The notes beneath the pieces are model-generated. The model searched no databases. It saw only the letters and a list, made by a program, of their open reading frames with translations, and was not told the origin of the DNA. From the NCBI GenBank assembly GCA_943736015.1, contig OX031057.1, positions 40,138,501 through 40,202,500 of the forward strand: a stretch of 64,000 nucleotides of DNA, written 5' to 3'. Within the stretch, counting starts at the first letter, position 1; the number at the start of each line of letters is the position of its first letter. This document shows, piece after piece, positions 10,501 through 22,500 of this stretch. Made by a program: the position numbers and the translations under genes. Source of the DNA: Tridacna crocea (Eukaryota > Mollusca > Bivalvia > Cardiida > Cardiidae).

Positions 10501-13500
10501 TTGAAAATTATGAATAAGAAAAACAATATACCTTGGGTCAAAACAGTGAACGTCACAGCCAAATCTTTCTACAATACCTCTGTCAAAGTCCCACTGATTA
10601 TTGATACTGCGGGGTAAAAATGAAACAGAATTATCATGGAGATAATAATTGCCCTTATCTTCGTCATCATCGGCAGTAACATTTGATCAATCAATCGATC
10701 AACCAGCCAGCCAATCACCGAGCCAGTCAATCAGCCAGCCAGAGCCAGAGCAAGTAAGACAACCAAGCAATAAACAAATCAACAACTTTGTCACATTGCT
10801 GACCACAAATTAAATCTGGCTAAAACAAAGGGGAATATCTTGGATAGGGAAGAAAACTTTGAGGGTGGAAAACAGAGGAAAAAAAAAACTGATTATCAGC
10901 ACTTTTCCTTACAATACTTTGAAAACACTCCATCTTAGGATCGTTTAACCCTTTCCCAAACAAGCCCTTGTTTTTACGTGTCTCCAGTACAAGTCTTTTG
11001 AAAACACTGTGGGAAAAGAAGAAATTGCTCGTAACGAGCAATTTCTCCTTTTTCCACAGTGTTTTCTACCCATTGAGATAATTTTCTGCCATTGTTATGA
11101 AAGTTAAAATTGTCGTCTGCAAACTCTTTCAGTTTGGAAGAGTCTAAAATCTGTCGTTTGGGAAAGGGTTAAACATGGGTTTATTGGAAAAAGGGTTACA
11201 TTAAACTTAGACTGCCAAATGCGACTCAAGGACCTTTTACATTAGCATTAGAATTTAAGTTTCAAATAGCAACATTCAGGATTTTAACTATCGGCTTGGA
11301 CTTTATTATATTTCATCTTTTTAACAGGATAAAGGCTAAAAGACTTACCCGAATGAATAAACCAAACACGGAGGCTTCGGTTTAAACTTTCCGTCTAAAC
11401 AAATCTCTTTTCCACCATCTTTTAAACTGCCTATACGAACAATATCACGACACAAGATTTGTATCAAATTAATGTACCTGAAATGTAGAAAAAAATCTAA
11501 ATCAGGTTGCAGCCTCAACAACATTTCTATATCCAATCATTGACCGAAATCTTATTCTTTATTCTGAGAAAATTGACCTGATTGGCTGATATAGAACGTC
11601 ACAGCCAATCCGAAAACTCTCATGAATTCTACGATTAGAATTTGACCTTCAAAGGTTGATAATGTGACCAGAGAGAGACAAAGAGCAGGCGTACCTATCA
11701 GCTTATTAATAATCGTAGCTTATTTCATGCTTTCCGGTAGGATATCGAGAAATAGCAGTGAAAATATTTTTAGATCTTACACTGGTACAACCAGTGAAAA
11801 TACCAATTTTCTTGTTGCCTAGGTAAATTGCGCGTGCCTAACAACCAGATGGGAAATATGACGTCATATACCTTTCATTTCTCGCGCTTGACGTAATATT
11901 GTAATGCGTTGCTATGCGGGAGGGGTACGCCACGGGGAATAACGGAAAAGAACTGTACTGGATTTTGATAAAGCTCCTCCCAGAAACGGTTAAAAGCATG
12001 AAATAAATAGAATATTTATTTTTTTTCGGTGAAAGATCGAAATTTATTTCATCTCGCGAACACCATCGGTAATATTTTCACTCGTGTCTGCGCCGCTCCT
12101 GAAAATATTACCGATGGTGTCCACTCCATGAAATAAATTTCGATCTTTCACCGAAAAAGACAAATATCCTCTATTTAATCTTTCACAACTGAATAAATAA
12201 GTTACAAATTCTCAAAGGCTGAAAAAATTTCCTCTGTAAGGTCAAGAGAAATTCGGTCATAATCTATACTATTCAAATTTTGCTAGGTATCACTTTTTAA
12301 CCCTTTCCCAAACAATCCCTGGTTTATACGGATCTGGAATAGTAGCCTTTTGAAAACATTGTGGGAAAAGGAGAAAATGCTGGTAACCAGCATTTTCTCC
12401 TTTTCCCACAATGTTTTCTACCCTATCATAGACAGAAAGAGTTGAATTGTCGTCTGCAATTGCTTTCAATTTGGTCCAGTCCAAAAGTGTGTCGTTTGGG
12501 AAAGGGTTAAGATTCAGCCAATATGTGTGTGTGTGGCTGCAACATACATCAAGTATATTTTTTCAACATGAAGCATTGCCACATTGATGAAATAAACCAT
12601 GTAAGGAAACACATGTTTTGTAAGCAAAACTGTACCTTTGTAACATATACCCGTATTGAAATACGTAAATGACCCCTACCAAAGTGTGAGAAGTATAGAA
12701 TATGACAGTGGACAGTGTAGATCAGAGATCAGACTGCTATTTCTGTGTAGTCTGATCCTGATTTACACTGATCACAAAGCATATGTCGTTGTCTGGAATG
12801 ACAAGACTTAATGCTGTCCTTACACACACCTTTAAAATCCTTTACCACCCAATGCAGAATTTTAACGAACAAGAAGTTGGCTTTTGAAAAGCATTGAGGG
12901 ATATGGCTAAATTGCTGATAGTCAGCATTTTCTACTTTTCACACCATGTTTTCTACCCTTTTCAGAAATAAATCACCAGCTAAACAACAATTAATTGGTT
13001 GTCTCAAAATGTTTTCAATCTGGTCGAGTCCAAAATTTTCTTGCGTGAAATTACAGAAAATAATATTTGAAGGGAAAAAAACCCCTTACCTTTTCATCAT
13101 TAGTGTAAAGACAAAACAAAAAAAAAATGGAAAAATATCAAAACCTTCGAGCAAGTATTTCTTTTTCACCATTTTTACCAATGTTTCAGTTGACGTCTAG
13201 ACCTTCACATGCGGGCTCAAAAAATCGTATGTTTATATATATAAGCAAGTTATGCAGCAAAAAATCAAACGGAGTGATGCAGACAGTTAAATTATTTTCA
13301 ACCCGCCTAGGGTTTATTTAACTCATTACCAAACGACAAAATTTTGGGTTTGTCTAAATCGAAAGCTTGTGCAGACGACAAAATAAAAGTGACCGGACAT
13401 TTGAAATTTGTTTTGTGAAAAGTAGAAAACATTGTGGGAAAAGGAGAAAATGCTGGTAACCAGCATTTTCTCCTTTTCCCACAATGATTTCTAAAGGCTT

Positions 13501-16500
13501 TTTTCTCAGGGGCGTCAAAAGTAGGGATTGTGTGGTAATGGGTTAAAGGATATATGTAAGCATTTAAAATCAGTTTTTGCAAAAGGAAAATATTTTCGCT
13601 TCTAGAAAGCCCTCCTTTTGCCAAATCATTTTTTACAAGTCGGTTTGCTGTCGGACGTAAAAAGAGTCGTACCTAAAAAAGCAAAAGACAGGCTCGATTA
13701 CTGTCACCTGCGCGGGAAAAAATTATTATTATACTGCAAAGAAATTTCTCGTGATCTGATTGGTTAATATGCCGGGAACATAATATCATGTTCCCTGGCA
13801 AAAACCACGTAAAACCAGATTCCCTTTTGAGTGCCCCGTAAACATCACTACACGTGCAGTACAACATCCAAAATGGCAGCGTCGATCGATCACCAGACTG
13901 CACATTTATACACCAAACTGCACGTTTTCGTGACGTCAGTTTCCAGTGACGTCAGTTTTCATTGAATTGGGGCACTCAGAAGGGAATTTCTATTTCGTCA
14001 GCATACTCGATTCGTGAGATTATAATACAGGAAAATTTCGCTTAACGCGCTTTGAAAGGGTAAAACTTTGCAGTATAATAAATTCGTTGTACGGTCAGGT
14101 GGCAGGGGACTTGGAAACTTGTTCACGGCTGTGGTTAATCATGTCGCCCCGAGCCGTAGGCGAGGTGGCGACATGATTCACCACAGCCGTGAACAAGTTT
14201 CCAAGTCCCCTGCCACCTGACCGTACAACTAATAATGTCTACAGACATCTCATTTTTTTCTCTCTTTCGTGATTGTATGGTGTTTAACGCTCTTATCAAC
14301 ATTATTTCAGTTATATCGCGGCGGCCAGTGCACCAATCCATGCTCTCCTGGTATTTGACATCGAATAAATATATAGAGGATATTCGTTTGTTATCGGTGT
14401 AAGATCAAAGTTTATTTCATCTCGTGGACACCATCGGTAATATTTTCACGAGTGGCTGCGCCAGAACAGAACCACTTTCGTACGCGAAAACTGTTACTTT
14501 TTTGAATTTCAAACTACAATAAACACTCTTAGCGAAAATATTTTCCTTTTGCAAAATCTGCACCAGTCGTGAAAATATTACCGATGGTGTTCACGAGATG
14601 AAATAAATTCCGATCTTTCACCGAAAAAAACAAACTTCTATATATTATATAAATATTAAGAGGATATTCGTTTGTTTTCGGTGAAAGATCAAAATTTATT
14701 TCATCTCGTGGACACCATCGGTAATATTTTCACGAGTGGCTGCGCCAGAACAGAACCACTTTCCTACGCGACAACTGTTACTTTGAATTTCAAACTACAA
14801 TAAACATTCTTAGCGAAAATATTTTCCTTTTGCAAAATCTGCGCCACTCGTGAAAATATTACCGATGGTGTTCACGAGATGAAATAAATTTCGATCTTTC
14901 ACCGAAAAAAACAAACTTCTATTTATTTCATGTTTCCAACCCTTTCTTGGATCAAAATCCAGTACAGTTCTTTTCCGTTATTCCCCGTGGCGTAACCCTC
15001 CCGCATAGCAACGCATCACATATTACGTCAAGCGCAGGAAATGTAAGGTAAATGATGGCATATTTCAATCTGGTCGCGAGGCACCTAGGCAACAAGAAAA
15101 TGAAAATCGGCCATTATCTCCCGCTAGAAGGCATTCTATAAATACTCATCTATCTAATTTGGGCATCCTGGGTACAGAACCGAACCTCTTTCCTACGCGA
15201 CAACCGTTACTTTGAATTTCAAACTAAAATAAACATTTACTCAATAAAACGCTACCTTGTGTAATTTACTCAGCTATGATCAGCAGTTTAAGAAATCTGG
15301 AGCTAAAACAGGTCTCATTTCTCCTCGAACGTATTGATAAAAGCTATTTTCTACATTGCTACTTTATAGAGCGTAATACTACAGTTTCCCGATATTGGGG
15401 CTAGTGGTGCGTCACATAAGACAGGTCGAATCTTCGAAGAATATGACATGCGCAGAAAACGGAAAATCGGTATTTTCACTGGTGGTACCAGTGAAGGATC
15501 GAAAAATATTTTCACTGCTATTTCTCGATATCCTACTGGAAAGCATGAAATAATTTGGTGGTACGAATTGCACATTCTTATTACCTCCAATAAACGTGCA
15601 TCATCTTGTTTTCGTCCATTTGGCTGATTTCTTCATCACTTGGGATGAGATATGGTGGGCCTGGATCCTCATTTTTATCTGTAAGTTCTGTAGAAGGTTG
15701 GGAAACATTTGACAATGCTGTTATCTGAAAATAAAACATAATATAAACGTGCCACATTCTCTGAAAAGGGGATTTAATGCACCTTTAACCCTTTACCAAA
15801 CGACTGATTTATAGACTGGTCCAAATTGAGAGAATTTGCAGACGACAAACTAAATGTGACTGAAAAAATCGAAAAATTTGAATCGGAAAGGATAGAAAAC
15901 ACTGTGGGAAAAGGAGAAAATGCTGGTTACCAGCATTTTCTCCTTTTCTCACGATGTTTTCTAACGGCTTCTACCTCAGGATCGTCAAAAGTTGTCGTTG
16001 TGTGGTAAAAAGTTAAAAGATATCGACCCGGGTCAGCCTGCGCAGTTCTTGCCGACTAACCTGGATCGAAACTTTTTGTCAATGTACAATCTTCTGCATA
16101 TCAAAGGACCATGCTACATGAAGATAAAGTCGGTTTTTAAACAAGACTAATTAAACGGATCCGTGATTATGTGAAGATTTCCTTATTATATTTCAAAACG
16201 GCGATGCGTTAAGCCGCCTATTGCAAGAGCAAGGCACATAATGTTTTCATTTTTTCAAACGAATCTGGCATGAGGTTAACCTATGCAGTTACGAAGAAAA
16301 GCTAAATTTAAGTATTTCTTGAGGAAAAAAAAAACAACAAAAAACGTTAAACAGAAGTAACGTTAGAGGATGGATAAAATACTAATCGTAATTTCCGATA
16401 GCGGAAGTAAGAATCAGCTGTCGTTTAGGTCGCTAAATTGATGTTCTTCTGTGGAATGCCTCTTTTAAAAATAGAGACAAATTGAATAATGTTCTATGGT

Positions 16501-19500
16501 TAGTTGACTGCAGTAGGGAAATTAACTTGAACATACTTGGTTTTTTATAGTAAAATCTTTTGATATATTTAACCCGTAAGTCTAAATACTGGTTACAGGT
16601 AAGTATAAAATGGTACTCGTCTTCAATATCGCCGGTATTGCAAATTTGACATGTACGTAAAGATCTATCAAGACGGTTTCTTTCGTATCTACCGGATTCA
16701 ATTCTCAGATAATGCACAGAAATTTTCTGTATGCTAATTCGGTGAGTGTGTTTTTTGAGGAGATTTACCTACTTCTGGTGCGTTTACACTTTATCTTTTA
16801 ACGTTATAAATTCGCTTCACTGTGTCCCGAAACAGTGCTAACGTCACGTGACCCTGATTCTAACATTTAAACCCTTAGCTGCTAAGTTCGACTCAGTAAC
16901 CTTTTGCTGACAGTGAATATCAAGATTAGACTGCACATGGTGGGATAAGGAGAAAATGCTAGTGACCAGCATTGTCTCCTTTTCCCATGTTTTCTACCCT
17001 GGAAACAAATTTCAATTTTTGAGTAACATTTATTTTGTCGTCTGCAAGTGCTTTCAATGTGGACCAGTCTAAAAATTTTGCCGTTTGGAACGTGCAGTCT
17101 TATCTTAGTCTGATCTTAAATCAATGCTGTCCACAAAAGCTGCTGCTTTCGGATATGGCGAAAAGGTTTTAGCAGAATAAATGTGTATAAATAGAAGAGC
17201 CATAAGAGATCAAATACCATCATGGATCACAGTAGACAATTTCGCCAAGATAAAAATCCATAACCGAATATACTGATTTTCAAACAGGAGAAATATGAAG
17301 GTCCGAATCCAAGAACAGTATCATAAAATAAATGAATATATAGAAAGTGAACAAAAGAGTGCCAGTAGGACTGGGATTATCCTTCTCCTGCAATGTTTTC
17401 CAAAGCCTTTTTTAGGGAGCCTTACATTCAGAATAATTTGTGATACGTAAGAAAAACAGTGTTGGCTCGTTACGAGCAGTTTAATCTTTTGCAGCAATCT
17501 CTCTTTTGAATGTAAGCGACAGAAAAAAAGCAAAAGGTTGCCTTCCAAAAATAAACGATAAATACAGTCTCACTTATCGTGATACTTATTTTGTTGAACA
17601 CATAAGAGCATACGATAGCAAGACGCAAATTGCCGTTTTTAATCTAATAAAAACGTTAGGTAAACACATAGTGACATGTACCCATAATGAAAATTACTTT
17701 ATAATTAACCCTTTACAACATAATCTCTACTTTTGACGACCCTGAGAAAGAGGCCTTTAGAAAACATTGTGGGAAAAGGAGAAAATGCTGGTAAAAAGCA
17801 TTTTCTCCTTTTCCCACAGTGTTTTCTACCCTTCACAAAACAAATTTCAAATTTTCAGTTTCTTTTATCGTGTTGTTTGCAAATGCTTTCGATCTGGACA
17901 AGCCTAAAATATTGTCGTTTGGTAATGAGTTAAATGGGAATCCCCAGGTCGGCGACTTTCTTTCCGAGGGTTGATGATAGTCATCGCGACAGGATTCATT
18001 CTTTTCTCATCGCTGATCGTTGTTTTTGGTTTATGTGGAAAAGCAGCCGGTTGTTTGCGGAAAATATTGTCCGAAGTACAAGTATAAGAAAACTCTAGGA
18101 AAATATGGATGGTAACAATGGACGCCGCAATATTAACTGAAACAAGAGACACATGACGGCCCTGGTTATTACCCTCCTTTACATCATATTTCTAAAAGCC
18201 AATGAAATATCGTTTTACAAAACGCTTACGAATACACATGAAGCGATAAGCAGACATCCATGTGGGTTTCCATGTTTACCTTCTATTCGAAAGGTAGCGA
18301 CCTTGTTCTATTTTTATCAACGATGAAATGCTACGAGCGATTTCATTCGTTGCAGTTAGAACTGGCTGCATCCAATGAAAAAGCGTATCGGGGGAATGTG
18401 AAAATCAAGCTCGATCCGCCAAGGGTAGAGAAGCGTAGTGAATCGTTAGCCTTGGCTTGCGAAGATGATGCTAACCATACATATTAAACATAACAACTCT
18501 AGGCTAAATGGTTACAGCTCCACTGGCTAATACATGTAAATGCTAACCATACACATTAAACATTACAATTCCAGGCCAAATGGTTGCAAACCAGAAGACT
18601 TATTAAGTTTCACCTACAAAAGTTCATATCGTCGGTTTGCTTCCAAAACCTCGTAACTACAGCTTGTAACAAGCTGTAGTTACGAGGTTTTGGAAGCAAA
18701 CCGACGATATGATAGTTGTGACCCTACGGCAAAGCCATTGTTCACCACAGAGCTATATTACTTGAATCTTTGGGTCACCATTTGGGCTATCTTTGTAGAG
18801 GTCTACTAGATAAAGCTACATGCAAAATTTTGTAGCCCTTGGCCATATGGTTAGAAACAAAGAGAATTTTTATAATTTTCATTGTATAAGCCCATCTAAA
18901 ACTTGTGACCCCCAAGGCAGGGCCTTGTGTCAGAAAAGATTTATATATATATTTTTTCATTTTTTTCTTCTTTGTTTTGTTGCCATGGAAACCAATGTTT
19001 TACATAGTACTAAATAATTTTAAGACACTCCGAAAAGGGTCATGACAGGATAATTTCTGTAAAGTTCGGTCAAAATTGGATCAGTAGTTTCAGAGCAGAT
19101 GATGTTTGAAAAAAAAAAGATAAAGCACGCATGCACGGCTAACCCACTAACGCACTGATACACGTCAGACACAGAATCATGACATAAGCTCGCTGGCTTG
19201 GGTCAGTGGAGCATATAATATGATAAACACAGAATAAACTAACAAACAAACAAGCCACATCAAAATAATAATAAAAAAGAAACATTAAAATTTAACATTA
19301 CAGACATATGCGTATCGCATTTATCAGCCCTTCCCCACACCCAAAGTATAAACTTTAGAAACCAAAATGTTGGCAGACGACAAATGAAGGCTAGCTTTTA
19401 TTTACCCATTACCACTCAATACCTACTTTTGACGCACTTGAGAAAGATGCCTTAAGAAAACATTGTGGGAAAAGGTGAAAATGCTGGTAACCAGCATTTT

Positions 19501-22500
19501 CTCCTTTTCCCACAATGTTTTCTACCTTTCACAAATCAAATTTCAAATATTCAGTCACTTTTATTTTGTCGTCTGCAAATGCCTTCGATTTGGACAAACC
19601 TAAAATTTTGTCGTTTGGTAAAGAGTTAAATTATGGGATTTGCCTCTGAGGGAGTAGAAAACACTGCGGGAAAAGGAGAAAATGCTGATTAACAGCATTT
19701 CTCCTTAGTAGCACATTTTCAAAAGGAGATATCTGGGATCGTTTTAATAAAGGATGAAGACATTGGTTTTTGCACCTTGTTTATCTGGTAACATTTTAGT
19801 TTTGTATACTTTTCAACATTAGCTGTTAACCTTTTACAAAACAATCCCTGGTTTTTACGAACCTGAGATAGAAGCCTTTTGAAAACATGGTGGGATAAGG
19901 AGAAAATGCTAGTAACCAGCACTGTCTCCTTTTCCCATTATGTTTTCTACCCTGCTGGAAACAAATTTCAATTTTTGGGTAACATTTATTTTGTCGTCTG
20001 CAAGTGCTTTCAATGTGGACCAGTCTAAAATTTTGTCGTTTGGTAAAAAAATATTCTCAAAACTCCACATAGAGGGAGTGATTTTGATTTCAAAAAGAAA
20101 AATATGAATTTCTTCACCAAACCCTAAGTAGTTGGTACTCATTAGAATCGTCTCTTAGAGACGATTCTAATGAGTACCAACAACATAGGGTTTCAAAGAG
20201 AAATAATGGATTTAGAATACCATCACTCCCTCTTATCTGGAGCTCTGAAAAATCTATCTCATTGTCTGAAAAAAAAACAGAAAGAGGTTTGGCCACCTTT
20301 AAGGTAAGACCTGTCTGATGCACTTCCGGTGAACATTGGGCAAAAATTCTAATTGGTTGATAAATAAAGATAAATAATGATTTATGCAGAAATGATATTT
20401 TTGCACATTTCTAATGGACCAGAAATTCCGTTTATGTCTATCTTGAAACTAATTTTTGATACTTTTGTTTGTTTTCTGAGAAGGGAGGTAATTATTATCT
20501 CTTTTTGAATTGAGAATATAGTAGTTTTAGATTTATAAATGATAATTCAGAGAAGGAAAAAAATGGAAAAAATGAATGGTGAAAGTAGTTCAATAATACT
20601 AATTTTTAATTATAGCTAATTTTGCAGGATGATATTTTAGTGGAAATAGCTGTTTTCCATTACACAGGTCTTATTACCACACAATCCCTACTTTTGACGC
20701 CCTTGAGAAAGAAGCCTTTTGAAAAAACTGTGGGAAAATGAGAAAATGCTGGTAACCAGCATTTTCTCCTTTTCCCACAGTGTTTTCTACCCTTCCCAGA
20801 ACAAATTTCAATTTTTCAGTCACCTTTATTTTGTCGTCTGCAAATGCTTTCAGTTTGGACCAGTCTAAAATTTCTTGTGTGGTAAAGAGTTAATGGTGAA
20901 CTAGTTAGTATCTGATACAATAGAGGATGTGCAGCAATGAGTTGTAGGTGAACTCTTTACCACACAAGGTAATTTAAGACCGATCCAAATTGAAAGGATT
21001 TGTAGTCAATAAAATAACTGTTGCTCAAATCATATTTTTTGTCTATGATAGGGTGGAAAACATTGTGGGAAAAGGAGAAAATGCTGGTTACCAGCATTTT
21101 CTCCTTTTCCTACAATGTTTTCAAAAGGCTTCTCTTTCAGGTTTGGTTACCAGCATTTTCTCCTTTTCCTACAATGTTTACAAAAGGCTTCTCTTTCAGA
21201 GTTGTTATAAGTCGGGTTTGTGTGGTAAAGAGTTAAACGCAAACAAACAGAATGAAACGGACCAATCTCCGAATATCCATCTATCTCTATACCAAACGAC
21301 AAAGGTTTACACCGGTCCAAATCGATAGCACTTGAGGCTGACGAAATAAACACGCTTAGAAAAAATTAACTTTGTTCTGGAACGGTAGAAAACATTGTGG
21401 GAAAAGGAGAAAATGCTGGTTACCAGCATTTTTTCCTTTTCCCACAATGTTTTCATAAGGCTTCTTGCATAGGGTCGTTAAAAGTCGGGATTCTGTGGTA
21501 AGGGGTTAACCGTTATCCTGCCAAATAACTATAAAGTAAAATTTTTGTCTCAATAGTTAACCCTTTACCCCATAAGGCATTTCTAAGGTATCTGTAAATG
21601 ACCCTAAATAATAGCAAGGATGAAGCAGTTTCTTATGTGTACATGACACCTTTTGATAGCATAGAAAACATTGTTGCAAAAGGTGAAATTGCTCGTTACG
21701 AGCAATTTCACCTTTTGCCACAATGTTTTCCAAAGGCTCCTACAAGCAATATGTAGAAATGAGTATCTATGGAGTAAAGGGTTAAACCCCAAAAAATTAC
21801 TATTTCAAAGTTTATGTTTCGTTGAACAATATCTCCCTGTTGGACAGTGTAGATCAAAGATCAGACTGCACGTTTTGTGCAGTCTGATCTTGATCTACAC
21901 CGTCCGCAAAAGGTCAGTGAGTCGCACTTAGCAGCCAAAGGGTTAGAAAGGTGTGAACAAGCGCCCTGGTGTGTCTATTTACGATAGCAACCCTCTTATA
22001 GCGCTGTAGAGAGGAGAATCGGCAATAGGGCCCACAAGATGCCGCAGAGCGTTGTCTGCGCATGTCATATTCTTCGAAGATTCGACTGTCTTATATGACG
22101 CATCACTACTAGCCCCGAAAGCGGGCTGACTGTAATATTACGCTCTATAAAGTAGCAATGTTGAAAATAGCTTTCACGTATCAATACGTTTGAGGAGAAA
22201 TGAGACCTGCTTTAGCAACAGATTTCTCTAAACTGGTGATCATAGTTGAGTGAATTGCACGAGGTAGCGTTTTATTGGGTAAACCTTTTTTTGTTTTAAA
22301 TTCAAAGTAACGGTTGTCGCGTAGGAAAGTGGTTCGGTTCTGTACCCAGGATGCCCATATCAGATAGATGAGTATTTATAGAATGCCATCTAGCGGGAGA
22401 TAATGTCCGCAGAGGCGAGCGGAATAAATATGTCCACTTTTTTAACCAATCGCAAAACACTATTTATTGATCCGGGACTAATACCAAGAAGTAGGTCAAG

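Noticed and set aside
18260-18487. 75-codon frame in the duplicated segment
   Set aside because: The second copy at 25302-25608 has frame-breaking changes, so no coding constraint is visible.
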